From: Micromonospora marina | GTDB taxonomy: Bacteria > Actinomycetota > Actinomycetes > Mycobacteriales > Micromonosporaceae | NCBI RefSeq assembly: GCF_900091565.1 | Contig: NZ_FMCV01000019.1 | Location: 62,001-126,000, forward strand | Reading direction: 5' to 3' | DNA length: 64,000 nt | Part shown: one piece after another, positions 1-8,034 of the stretch | Position numbering within the stretch: the first letter of the stretch is position 1 | Layout of the letters: each line of letters starts with the position of its first letter | Notes under the pieces: model-generated | What the model saw: the letters and a program-made list of their open reading frames with translations, nothing else | Told to the model about the DNA's origin: nothing | Database searches by the model: none | Position numbers and translations under genes: made by a program

Positions 1-612
1 TTCAACGAACTGTTCTGGGACAACGGCGGCACCCGGACCACAGTGGTCGACCACGGTGTCGTGCCGCCGGCGGTCGAGTGGACCGGCGAACTCGACCGCC
101 TCGCCGTGGTCGTCAACGAGCCGGTACGCCGCTGGCGGGTCACCGGCACCGACCTGCTCGCCCGGTTCGCCGCGCTGGCGCCGCTGGACGTCTACGGGAT
201 GAGGGTGGACGGTCTCGCCGCCCACCTCGGCCTGCCCGAGGACCGGCTGACCAGCCACGACGACGTACCCCAGCACGCCATGCACGCCGAACTCGCCAAA
301 CGGCGCGCCTACCTGCACCTGTGCCGCTGGACCTCACTCGGCCTCAGCCTGATCGAGGCCATGACCATCGGCATGCCCGTGGTGGCACTGGCCACCACCG
401 AGGCGGTGGAGGCGGTGCCACCGGCCGCGGGCGCGCTGTCCACCCGCGTCGACACGCTCGTCGACGCCGCCCGTGGCCTGCTGGACGACAGGGAGTCCGC
501 CCGCCGGGCGGGCGCCGTGGCCCGGGCCGCCGCCCGGGACCGCTACGGACTGGAGCGATTCCTCGCCGACTGGGACCGGCTGCTGGAGGAGGAAGTATGC
601 GCATCGCGATGA
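1..612 (+). CDS. Glycosyltransferase, GT-B fold, C-terminal part (5' end outside window)
   Basis: The frame is open from base 1, so only about the last 203 residues are present and the true start lies upstream. What is left is the C-terminal Rossmann half of a family 4-like retaining glycosyltransferase: the segment GLSLIEAMTIGMPVV is the usual sugar-nucleotide binding region in which a Glu precedes G-x-PVV. The protein ends in an Arg/Ala-rich helix typical of these enzymes. It overlaps the next glycosyltransferase by 16 bases, so the two are probably translated together as part of the heptose operon. Donor and acceptor cannot be told. A GTG at 43 is internal to the family fold and is not the start. 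Confidence 0.85.
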   Translation, partial: FNELFWDNGGTRTTVVDHGVVPPAVEWTGELDRLAVVVNEPVRRWRVTGTDLLARFAALAPLDVYGMRVDGLAAHLGLPEDRLTSHDDVPQHAMHAELAKRRAYLHLCRWTSLGLSLIEAMTIGMPVVALATTEAVEAVPPAAGALSTRVDTLVDAARGLLDDRESARRAGAVARAAARDRYGLERFLADWDRLLEEEVCASR

Positions 613-1814
613 TCTCGGAGCATGCCAGCCCGCTCGCCGTCCTCGGCGGGGAGGACGCCGGTGGCCAGAACACGCATGTCGCGGAGCTCTCCGCCGCGCT
701 CGCGGCCGCCGGTCACGACGTGCGCGTCCACACTCGGCTCGACGCGGTGGACCTGCCGGTGAGCGTCCGCACCCCGGACGGGTACGAGGTGGTGCACGTA
801 CCGGCCGGGCCGGCCGAACCGGTGGCCAAGGACGACCTGCTGCCGTACATGCCGGCGTTCGGGCAGTGGCTTGCCGACCGGTGGCGCACCGGCGACTGGC
901 AGCCCGAGGTGGTGCACGCGCACTTCTGGATGAGCGGGCTGGCGGGTCTCGCCGCGGCCCGCCGCGCCGGGGTGCCGATGGTGCAGACGTACCACGCGCT
1001 CGGCACGGTCAAGCGCCGCCACCAGGGCGTGCAGGACACCAGCCCGCCGGGCCGGGTCGAGCACGAGCGGAGGCTGGGCCGCTCGGTGGACCGGGTGGTC
1101 GCCCAGTGCCAGGACGAGGTCGCGGAACTGGTCCGGATGGGTGTGCCCCGGTCCCGGATGACTGTCGTGCCGTCGGGGGTGAACCTGACGACGTTCTCCC
1201 CGCTCGGCCCGGTCGCCGACCGCGACGGCGGCCGGGCCCGCATCCTCACCGTCGGCCGGCTGGTCGAGCGCAAGGGCTTCCAGGACGTCGTCCGGGCCGT
1301 CGCCGAGGTGCCGGATGCCGAGTGCGTGGTGGTCGGCGGGCCGCCGGCCGGGCTGCTGGAGACCGACCCGTACGCGCTGCGCCTGCGCGCGCTGGCCCAC
1401 TCGCTCGGCGTCGCCGACCGGGTACGGCTGGTCGGCGCGGTCCCCCGGGAGGAGATGGGCCGCTGGTACCGGTCGGCGGACGTGCTCGTGGCCGCCCCCT
1501 GGTACGAGCCGTTCGGGCTCACCCCGCTGGAGGCGATGGCCTGCGGCGTACCCGTGGTCGCGACGGCGGTCGGCGGGCTGATCGACACGGTGGTCGCCGG
1601 ACGCACCGGCGACCTGGTGCCGCCCCGGGAGCCGGCGGCCCTCGGCGCGGCGATCCGGGGTCTGCTCGGCGACCGGATCCGCCGCTTCGCCTACGCCACG
1701 GCCGCGCTGGAGCGGGCCCGCACCCGCTACTCCTGGGCCACCACCGCGGACCGCCTCACCGAGATGTACGGCGAGGTGGCCGCCGTGCGCCGCCCGACCC
1801 GGGTGGTCGCCTGA
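597..1814 (+). CDS. Glycosyltransferase family 4
   Basis: Protein of 405 residues beginning MRIAMISEHASPL, with the N-terminal glycine-rich loop GGQNTHVAELSAALAAAG (about residues 22-39) and the C-terminal donor-site motif EPFGLTPLEAMACGVPVVA (about 303-321). These are the two halves of a GT-B retaining glycosyltransferase, most like actinobacterial GT4 enzymes. The ATG start at 597 sits behind GGAGGAAGT and overlaps the end of the upstream glycosyltransferase. The stop overlaps the next start (ATGA at 1814), so it belongs to one coupled operon with the heptose genes. It presumably adds a sugar, perhaps heptose, to an envelope glycan; the substrate is inference only. Confidence 0.92.
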   Translation: MRIAMISEHASPLAVLGGEDAGGQNTHVAELSAALAAAGHDVRVHTRLDAVDLPVSVRTPDGYEVVHVPAGPAEPVAKDDLLPYMPAFGQWLADRWRTGDWQPEVVHAHFWMSGLAGLAAARRAGVPMVQTYHALGTVKRRHQGVQDTSPPGRVEHERRLGRSVDRVVAQCQDEVAELVRMGVPRSRMTVVPSGVNLTTFSPLGPVADRDGGRARILTVGRLVERKGFQDVVRAVAEVPDAECVVVGGPPAGLLETDPYALRLRALAHSLGVADRVRLVGAVPREEMGRWYRSADVLVAAPWYEPFGLTPLEAMACGVPVVATAVGGLIDTVVAGRTGDLVPPREPAALGAAIRGLLGDRIRRFAYATAALERARTRYSWATTADRLTEMYGEVAAVRRPTRVVA

Positions 1815-2521
1815 TGACGGCGGCCACGCCGGGCCCCGGCGCGACGGTGCTGGAGGACCACCTCAGCCTGCTGGCGGCCGCACTGCTGCCGCTGCGGGCG
1901 GCGGAACAGATGCTGGCCCGCTGGGGTGAGGAACTGGCGCAGCGGCTCGCCGCCGGTGGTCGGCTGCTGGTGGCCGGCAACGGCGGCAGCGCCGCCGAGG
2001 CCCAGCACCTCACCGCCGAACTCGTCGGCAAGCTCCGCCACGACCGGCAACCCCTGTCCGCCATCGCCCTGCACGCCGAAACCAGCGCCCTCACCGCCAT
2101 CGCCAACGACTACGGATACGACGAAGCCTTCGCCCGGCAGGTCCGCGCCCACGGCCGCCCCCGCGACCACCTCCTCCTGATGTCCACCAGCGGCACCAGC
2201 TCCAATCTCCTCACCGCCGCCCATGCCGCCCGCCAGACCGGCATCCGCTGCTGGGCCTTCACCGGACCCGCACCCAACCCCCTCGCCGACCTCTGCCACG
2301 AGCATCTGGCGATCGACTCACCGGACGGGCAGGTGGTGCAGGAACTGCATCTGGTGGCCTCGCACGTGCTCTGCGAGTACGTCGAGCTGGCGCTGCCCGC
2401 CGCGCTCGCCGCCGAACCGGCGGCCGGGCCGGTACGCGCCGGTGTCGAGGTCGTCGTCGGCGAGCCGGCCCTCACCGAGCCGGACCCGACGGCCCCCGCC
2501 GGCGGGGGAGGCCCGGCATGA
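1814..2521 (+). CDS. gmhA: SIS-domain phosphoheptose isomerase
   Basis: A 235-residue SIS protein. The segment AGNGGSAAEAQHLTAELVGK (about residues 54-73) and the later STSGTSSNLLTAA are the phosphosugar-binding signatures of sedoheptulose-7-phosphate isomerase (GmhA), which makes D-glycero-D-manno-heptose 7-phosphate. The family is normally about 190-200 residues; the extra 30 C-terminal residues are Pro/Ala-rich and look disordered. The start is fixed by an ATGA overlap with the preceding glycosyltransferase and the end by an ATGA overlap with hldE. The match to GmhA rather than another SIS isomerase is strengthened by hldE next door. Confidence 0.9.
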   Translation: MTAATPGPGATVLEDHLSLLAAALLPLRAAEQMLARWGEELAQRLAAGGRLLVAGNGGSAAEAQHLTAELVGKLRHDRQPLSAIALHAETSALTAIANDYGYDEAFARQVRAHGRPRDHLLLMSTSGTSSNLLTAAHAARQTGIRCWAFTGPAPNPLADLCHEHLAIDSPDGQVVQELHLVASHVLCEYVELALPAALAAEPAAGPVRAGVEVVVGEPALTEPDPTAPAGGGGPA

Positions 2522-3999
2522 GCGGACCGGTGGTGGTGCTCGGCGACACGCTTCTGGACCGGGACGTGGAAGGTCTGGTGAACCGGCTCTGCCCGGACTC
2601 CCCGGTGCCGGTGCTGGACGAGACCGTGTCCGTCGACCGGCCCGGCGGCGCCGGGCTGGCCGCCGTCTTCGCCGCCGCGCAGGGCGCCGAGGTCGCGCTG
2701 GTCACCGCCGTCGCCGACGACGCGGGCGGGGCCCGGCTGGGCACGCTGCTCGCCGCCGCCGGGGTCCGGTTGTACGCGCTTCCGCTGGCCGGCGCCACCC
2801 CGGAGAAGATCCGGCTGCGGGCGCGTGGCCGGGTACTGCTGCGCCACGACCGGGGCGGGAGCACCGGCGCGCCGGGCGAGCCGAGCGACGCCGTGCTGCG
2901 GCTCATCGCCGGCGCGTCCGCGGTGCTCGTCAGCGACTACGGCCGGGGCGTGGCGGCGCATCCGGCGCTGCGTGCCGCGCTGACCGCCACCCGGGCGCCG
3001 GTGGTCTGGGATCCGCATCCGCGCGGGCCCGGAGCCGTACCCGGGGTGCACCTGGCCACGCCGAACGAGCCGGAGGCCCGCGAGCTGGCCAAGACACCGC
3101 CGGGCGGCTCCCGCCTGGCCGTCGCGTCCCGCAGCGCGCACGCGTTGCGCCGCCGCTGGCAGGCGCGCGCGGTGGCGGTGACGCTCGGCGGGGACGGTGC
3201 GCTGCTCAGCCACGCCGGGTCGACGCCACTGGTGGTGCCGGCGCCGCCCGCCGAGGGGGACACCTGCGGGGCCGGCGACCGGTTCGCGTCCACCGCGACG
3301 CTGGCCCTGGCCCGGGGCGCGCTGGTGTCCGAGGCGGTGCAGGAGGCGGTCGCCGAGGCGTCGGCCTACGTGGCCGGCGGCGGCGTGGCCGCCGCGCTGC
3401 CCGCGCCGGTGCGGGCGGTCGCTCCGGCGGTCGTGACCGGCGGCGGGGACCGGATCGGCGCCGGGGCGGCCGGCGAGGTGGTGGCCCGGGTACGCGCGGC
3501 CGGCGGGACCGTGGTCGCCACCGGCGGCTGCTTCGACCTGCTGCACGCCGGGCACGTGGCGACGCTCCAGGCGGCCCGGCAGCTCGGCGACTGCCTGGTG
3601 GTCTGCCTGAACTCCGACGCCAGCGTGGCCGGGCTGAAAGGTCCGGAGCGTCCGGTCGTGCCGCAGGGCGACCGGGGGCGCCTGCTGGCCGCGCTCGGCT
3701 GCGTCGACGCGGTGCTGATCTTCGACGAGCCGACCCCGGAGGCGGCGCTGTCCTGGCTGCGCCCGGACATCTGGGTCAAGGGCGGCGACTACGCCAGCGG
3801 TGGCGGCCCGGAGACGCTGCCCGAGACGGAGATCCTGGCCCGCTGGGGCGGTCACACGGTGGTCGTGCCGTACCTCGACGGGCGCTCGACGACCGACATG
3901 ATCGCGGCGGCGCGGGCCGGGCGGGGCAGCGGCTGGCCGGCCGCGCCGGCTGACCCGGCCGCCGCGCAGGTCCGGTCCACGGCGAAGGGAGCACGATGA
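2518..3999 (+). CDS. hldE: Bifunctional heptose-7-phosphate kinase / heptose-1-phosphate nucleotidylyltransferase
   Basis: A 493-residue fusion of two domains. Residues 1-310 are a PfkB/ribokinase-like kinase with GDTLLD near the N-terminus and the anion-hole/catalytic motif DTCGAGD at about 248-254. Residues about 325-480 are a nucleotidyltransferase with TGGCFDLLHAGH, whose HxGH is centred on residue 343, and the downstream VKGGDY. The kinase makes heptose 1,7-bisphosphate and the transferase charges heptose-1-phosphate. The intermediate phosphatase GmhB is not in this window. Full length and both active sites look intact. The gene is coupled to gmhA by ATGA and to a 20-codon ORF downstream by ATGA. 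Confidence 0.93.
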   Translation: MSGPVVVLGDTLLDRDVEGLVNRLCPDSPVPVLDETVSVDRPGGAGLAAVFAAAQGAEVALVTAVADDAGGARLGTLLAAAGVRLYALPLAGATPEKIRLRARGRVLLRHDRGGSTGAPGEPSDAVLRLIAGASAVLVSDYGRGVAAHPALRAALTATRAPVVWDPHPRGPGAVPGVHLATPNEPEARELAKTPPGGSRLAVASRSAHALRRRWQARAVAVTLGGDGALLSHAGSTPLVVPAPPAEGDTCGAGDRFASTATLALARGALVSEAVQEAVAEASAYVAGGGVAAALPAPVRAVAPAVVTGGGDRIGAGAAGEVVARVRAAGGTVVATGGCFDLLHAGHVATLQAARQLGDCLVVCLNSDASVAGLKGPERPVVPQGDRGRLLAALGCVDAVLIFDEPTPEAALSWLRPDIWVKGGDYASGGGPETLPETEILARWGGHTVVVPYLDGRSTTDMIAAARAGRGSGWPAAPADPAAAQVRSTAKGAR

Positions 4000-4058
4000 A
4001 CGAGCGACTCATCCGACCCGGCGCGGCCGCGCCCGCCGGTCCGACGGTGGCGGCGTGA
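3996..4058 (+). CDS. 20-codon coupled mini-ORF between hldE and the SDR gene
   Basis: An ATG at 3996 behind AAGGGAGCACG opens a 20-residue frame, MNERLIRPGAAAPAGPTVAA, ending at 4058. Its start overlaps the hldE stop (ATGA) and its stop overlaps the SDR start (GTGA). It has no recognisable domain. It may be a real short peptide, a translational relay keeping the operon coupled, or the residue of a gene once present here. The good ribosome-binding site and double overlap are seen in the sequence; expression is inferred. Confidence 0.4.
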   Translation: MNERLIRPGAAAPAGPTVAA

Positions 4059-4756
4059 GCGCCGGCGCGCCCGGAGCCGGGCCGACCGTCCTGGTCACCG
4101 GCGGCTCCAGCGGACTCGGCGCGGCTGTGGTCGCCGCGGTGGCCCGCGCCGGCGGACGTCCGCTTGTGCTGGACCGGCAGCGCCCCGCCGACGGGGTGCC
4201 CTGGGCCGAGTGCGACCTGGCCGACACCCGCGCCGCCGAGGCCGCCACCCGCGACCTCGCGGAACGTTCCGGTGGGCTGGACGCCGTGGTCACCGCCGCC
4301 GGGATGGACGTCCCCGGGAAGCTGGCCGACATCCCGGCGGAGACCTGGGAGCGGATCGTCACCGTGGACCTGTTCGCCACCGCCGCGGTGATCAGGGCCG
4401 CGCTGCCCTGGCTGGAGGCGTCCCGGGGCAGCATCGTCACGGTCGCCTCCACGCTCGGGGTGAAGGCGGTCGGCGACGCGACCGCGTACTGCGCGGCGAA
4501 GTTCGGGGTGGTCGGCTTCACCCGGGCGCTCGCCGCCGAACTGGCCGGCGCGGTCGGGGTGACGCTGCTGATTCCGGGCGGGATGCGGACCGCGTTCTTC
4601 GACGAGCGGGACGCGCAGTACAAGCCCGGCCCGGACGCGGTGCTCAACGAGCCGGCCGACACCGCCGCCGCCGTCATGTTCGCGCTGTCCCAGCCGGCCG
4701 GCTGCGCGGTACGCGAGATGGTGGTCTGCGCCGCGCAGGAGTCCTCGTACCCGTGA
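4055..4756 (+). CDS. Short-chain dehydrogenase/reductase of the heptose operon
   Basis: A 233-residue classical SDR. The N-terminal cofactor motif TGGSSGLGAAVV lies near residue 13, and the catalytic Tyr145-x3-Lys149 is in YCAAK. It is a short oxidoreductase, not an extended epimerase, so it is not an obvious HldD. GTG at 4055 overlaps the mini-ORF stop and the end overlaps the GT9 gene by GTGA. By position it probably oxidises or reduces the heptose or its nucleotide derivative, but substrate specificity cannot be read from the sequence. Confidence 0.88.
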   Translation: MSAGAPGAGPTVLVTGGSSGLGAAVVAAVARAGGRPLVLDRQRPADGVPWAECDLADTRAAEAATRDLAERSGGLDAVVTAAGMDVPGKLADIPAETWERIVTVDLFATAAVIRAALPWLEASRGSIVTVASTLGVKAVGDATAYCAAKFGVVGFTRALAAELAGAVGVTLLIPGGMRTAFFDERDAQYKPGPDAVLNEPADTAAAVMFALSQPAGCAVREMVVCAAQESSYP

Positions 4757-5712
4757 TCCTGGTGCTGCGGGCGCTCGGGGTCGGCGACCTGGCCACCGCC
4801 GTGCCGGCGCTGCGTGGCCTGCGCGCCGGGTTCCCGGGCCGGGAGCTGGTGCTCGCCGCGCCGGGCTGGCTGGCACCGCTGGCGGAGCTGACCGGGGCGG
4901 TCGACCGGGTACTGCCCACCACCGGACCGGGTCGGATCGCCTGGACCGGTCCGCCCCCCGAGCTGGCGGTCAACCTGCACGGCCGCGGGCCGCAGTCGCA
5001 CCGGGCGCTGGCCGCCGTACGCCCCGGCCGGCTGCTCGCCCACCGCAACCCGGGTGCCGGACACCCGGACGGCCCGGCCTGGGACGACGACGAGCACGAG
5101 GTCCGCCGCTGGTGCCGGCTGCTGCACGCGTACGGGCTGCCGGCCGACCCGGGGGACCTGGCGCTGCGGCGCCCGGCGCTGACCGGCGTACCGGCGGGGG
5201 TGACGCTGCTGCACCCGGGCGGCAAGATCCCGGCGAAGCGCTGGCCGGCGGACCGGTTCGCCGGGCTGGCCCGGGAACTGGCCGCGCGCGGGCACCGGGT
5301 GGTGGTCACCGGCTCGCCGGACGAGCGGGAGTTGGCCGAGCGCGTCGCCCGCGACGCCGGGCTGCCGCCGGAGGCGGTGCTGGCCGGCCGGACCGGGCTG
5401 GCCGAGCTGGCCGCGTTCGTCGCGGGCGCGCGACTGGTGGTCAGCGGGGACACCGGCGTGGCCCACCTCGCCACCGGCTACGGCACCGCGTCGGTGGTGC
5501 TGTTCGGGCCGGTGCCCGCGGCGCACTGGGGCCCGCCGCCGGACCGGCCCCGGCACCGGGCGTTGGGTGCGATCGGCCACACGACCGTCAACCCGGATTT
5601 GACCGGGTCGGGCGGGGTAGGAACCCACCCGACATTGAACGCCATCGGGATCGACGAGGTGGTGGCTGCGGTGGCAGACGTGGAACGGGTCTCCGGTGCG
5701 GTTGCGGCGTAG
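4753..5712 (+). CDS. Glycosyltransferase family 9 (ADP-heptosyltransferase-like)
   Basis: A 319-residue protein starting at GTG 4753 (GTGA overlap with the SDR gene), opening with ILVLRALGVGDLATAVPALR, the canonical N-terminus of GT9 heptosyltransferases. The C-terminal half carries LLHPGGKIPAKRWP and SGDTGVAHLATG, the donor-binding and conserved D-T-x-x-x-H region of the family. With gmhA and hldE upstream it is the likely user of the nucleotide-heptose. In Gram-negatives such enzymes build LPS core; a Gram-positive has no LPS, so the acceptor is unknown. The last 17 bases overlap the topoisomerase IB gene. Confidence 0.9.
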   Translation: MILVLRALGVGDLATAVPALRGLRAGFPGRELVLAAPGWLAPLAELTGAVDRVLPTTGPGRIAWTGPPPELAVNLHGRGPQSHRALAAVRPGRLLAHRNPGAGHPDGPAWDDDEHEVRRWCRLLHAYGLPADPGDLALRRPALTGVPAGVTLLHPGGKIPAKRWPADRFAGLARELAARGHRVVVTGSPDERELAERVARDAGLPPEAVLAGRTGLAELAAFVAGARLVVSGDTGVAHLATGYGTASVVLFGPVPAAHWGPPPDRPRHRALGAIGHTTVNPDLTGSGGVGTHPTLNAIGIDEVVAAVADVERVSGAVAA

Positions 5713-6685
5713 CGATCCCGGCCGGCCGGGGTACGGGCGCCGCCGGCGGGGCAAGGGCTGGCTGTTCCTCGACCCGGCCGGCGAGCCGGTGCGCGACGCC
5801 GGCGAGCTGGCCCGGCTGCGCGAGCTGGTGATCCCGCCCGCCTGGCGGGACGTGTGGATCTCGCCGTACCCGAACGGCCACATCCAGGCCACCGGCGTCG
5901 ACGCGGCGGGCCGCAAGCAGTACCTCTACCACCCGGACTGGCGGCGCAAGCGCGACGAGGCCAAGTTCGACCACGTGCTGGAGGTGGCGCACCGGCTGCC
6001 GGCGCTGCGCGACCGGGTCACGCACGACCTGGCGCTGCGCGGCCTGCGCCGGGAGCGGGTGCTGGCCACCGTCGCCCGGCTGCTCGACATGGGCGCGTTC
6101 CGGGTCGGCAGCGACCAGTACGCCACCGGCGAGGACCCCACGTTCGGGGTGGCCACGCTGCGCCCCGAGCACGCCCGCTCCCGGGGCGGGTGCGTGGTGT
6201 TCGAGTTCCCGGCCAAGGGTGGCATCGACCAGGTCCGCCGGATCGAGGACGCCGAGCTGTGCCGGGTGCTGCTCAACCTGCGCCGTCGCCGGCGGGCCCA
6301 GGAACGGCTGTTCGGCTACTGGGACGGCCGCGCCTGGCGCGACGTGCGCAGCGACGAGGTGAACGACTACCTGCGCGACGCCAGCGGCGGTGAGATGACC
6401 GCGAAGGACTTCCGTACCTGGCACGCGACGGTGCTGGCCGCCGCCGAACTGGCCACCGTCGGCCCGCAGCGCTCCGCCACCGCCCGCAGGCGTGCCGTGG
6501 CGGCGGTGATGCGTTCGGTCGCCGAACTGCTGGGCAACACCCCGACGGTGGCCCGGACCTCGTACGTGGATCCGCGTGTGGTCGACCTCTACCACGACGG
6601 GGTGCTGGCGCCGGTGCAGCCGGAGATGCCGCGCGAGGCGGTGGAGAAGTCGGTGCTGGCGCTGCTGGAGGAGGAGGCCGGCTGA
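5696..6685 (+). CDS. DNA topoisomerase IB (poxvirus/bacterial type)
   Basis: A 329-residue protein with the bacterial topoisomerase IB layout: an N-terminal DNA-binding domain (IPPAWRDVWISPYPNGHIQA, about residues 47-66) and a catalytic domain containing the RVGSDQYA region, the KDFRTWHATV segment with Arg and His of the active site, and ARTSYVDPRVVDLY with the presumed nucleophile Tyr290. It relaxes supercoils through a 3'-phosphotyrosine bond. The GTG start lies inside the glycosyltransferase gene in another frame. Function is unrelated to the heptose genes; co-transcription seems accidental. Confidence 0.9.
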   Translation: MRLRRSDPGRPGYGRRRRGKGWLFLDPAGEPVRDAGELARLRELVIPPAWRDVWISPYPNGHIQATGVDAAGRKQYLYHPDWRRKRDEAKFDHVLEVAHRLPALRDRVTHDLALRGLRRERVLATVARLLDMGAFRVGSDQYATGEDPTFGVATLRPEHARSRGGCVVFEFPAKGGIDQVRRIEDAELCRVLLNLRRRRRAQERLFGYWDGRAWRDVRSDEVNDYLRDASGGEMTAKDFRTWHATVLAAAELATVGPQRSATARRRAVAAVMRSVAELLGNTPTVARTSYVDPRVVDLYHDGVLAPVQPEMPREAVEKSVLALLEEEAG

Positions 6686-6866
6686 CCGCCGACCGGCCCC
6701 GTCGGTTCTGGGGGAAACGCGACGGAGCCGGAAATCTCGGTCGCCGATGCGGTTCCGGGGGCTGGCTGTCTACCGGGCGGGGCCGTCCGCGGCCGGGACC
6801 GCCGCGGACGGCACGCCCGGCCCCCCGATATCTGTGGGCCCACCGCGAGCGGTTCCGGCCCGGGTT

Positions 6867-7910
6867 TCAGTGTGTACGGGACAGGTTGACGGCGGATGCC
6901 GAGCTGTTGACGATCCGTGCCGATTCCAGGTGACGGGCCCGGTACGCCTGCGGTGTCTCACCCTGCGTGGCCCGGAAGACGCGGCTGAAGTGCGCCTTGT
7001 CCCGGAAACCCCAGCGGGCCGCGATGACCTGGATCGAGCGGTCGCTCAGCACCGGGTCGGCCAGGTCACGGCGGCACCGGGCCAGTCGCTCGTCCCGGAT
7101 GTACGCGGCCACAGTGGTCTCCTCGTCCTCGAAGAGCCGGTGCAGCGAGCGCACCGAGATGTGGTGCGCGTCGGCGACCGCGCCCGGGTCGAGCGTGGCG
7201 TCGCCGAGGCGCCGGCGCACGTATGCGCGTACCTGGGACAGCAGGGCGCGCCGCCGGACCTCGGTGGGCACCGCGTCCTCGGAGACGAGGTTGCGGCCGA
7301 GCAGCGTGGCGACCAGGTCGAGACCGACGGCGCCGAGGCGCTCCGCGTCGGCCGCGTGGTACTGCTCGGGGTTCGCGGTGATCCGGATGAGGAAGTCGGC
7401 GACCAGCCCGCCGACGCCGTCGTTGCCGGACATCCGGCCGGCGAACAGGGGAGCGAGCCGGCGGGGCGGCAGCGGCAGCGCGTCGTACGGCATCAGGGCC
7501 ACGATCGAGTGCGCGTACCCGGGCCCGGCGGGGTCGGCGTGGTGGCTGACCTCGTACGGGCGGGAACAGTCGTAGAAGGTCAGGTCGCCGGGGCGGCACC
7601 GGGCGCGCTGCCCCTCCTGGTCGGCCTGGCTGGTGCCGCTGAGCGTCAGCGCGAGCAGGTAGTAGTCGGGGTCGGAGCGCCGGATCAGTTTCGAGGGGCG
7701 CACGCAGTCCACCGACGGGTAGCGGTAACGGATGAGCTGCATCCGGCCCAGGCCGACGAACTCCGCCCGGGCGACGAAGTCGTCGGCGTGCGCGGTGCGT
7801 ACCCGCAGCGGCGTCGGGATGCTCGCCATCAGGTCCAGCCACATGCCGAAGCGCTCCCGCGGTGGCAGCGCCTGCGTGTCGAGGACCTGCCGGTGCAGCT
7901 TCCCGTCCAT
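6867..7910 (-). CDS. AraC-family transcriptional regulator
   Basis: 347 residues. The N-terminal two thirds resemble the AraC-binding-like cupin domain (GDLTFYDCSRPYEV around residue 110). The C-terminal 100 residues are a double helix-turn-helix (HISVRSLHRLFEDEETTVAA, then RWGFRDKAHFSRVFRATQGE). ATG at 7910 is preferred over the adjacent TTG because GGGAG lies six bases upstream. It is convergent with topoisomerase IB and sits below a hypothetical gene on the same strand. A 15-base palindrome at 7993-8007 may be an operator. Effector and targets are not evident. Confidence 0.88.
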   Translation of the reverse strand: MDGKLHRQVLDTQALPPRERFGMWLDLMASIPTPLRVRTAHADDFVARAEFVGLGRMQLIRYRYPSVDCVRPSKLIRRSDPDYYLLALTLSGTSQADQEGQRARCRPGDLTFYDCSRPYEVSHHADPAGPGYAHSIVALMPYDALPLPPRRLAPLFAGRMSGNDGVGGLVADFLIRITANPEQYHAADAERLGAVGLDLVATLLGRNLVSEDAVPTEVRRRALLSQVRAYVRRRLGDATLDPGAVADAHHISVRSLHRLFEDEETTVAAYIRDERLARCRRDLADPVLSDRSIQVIAARWGFRDKAHFSRVFRATQGETPQAYRARHLESARIVNSSASAVNLSRTH

Positions 7911-7951
7911 CAACGACTCCCGTGCTCGTCACACCCCTGCACGAACAGGAC

Positions 7952-7985
7952 GCCCCACGGGGCCGAAAAGAGCCACCCGTGGGGC
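7952..7985 (-). terminator. Hairpin between the hypothetical gene and the AraC gene
   Basis: Arms 7952-7961 and 7976-7985 are perfectly complementary over 10 bp (GCCCCACGGG / CCCGTGGGGC) with a 14-base loop. It lies 50 bases past the stop of the 8035-8538 gene and about 40 bases before the AraC start, so it is most likely a rho-independent type terminator without a T-tract. Confidence 0.6.
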
Positions 7986-7992
7986 CGTGACG

Positions 7993-8007
7993 TCCGTCAT
8001 TGACGGA
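7993..8007. promoter_or_regulatory. Perfect 15-base palindrome upstream of the AraC gene
   Basis: TCCGTCATTGACGGA has seven-base arms around a central T. It lies 83 bases upstream of the AraC start and just past the stop of the upstream gene. It looks like a dimeric regulator site, possibly autoregulation. No protein can be assigned by sequence alone. Confidence 0.35.
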
Positions 8008-8034
8008 GCCGCGCAGGTTCTGTTAGGAGTCCGT

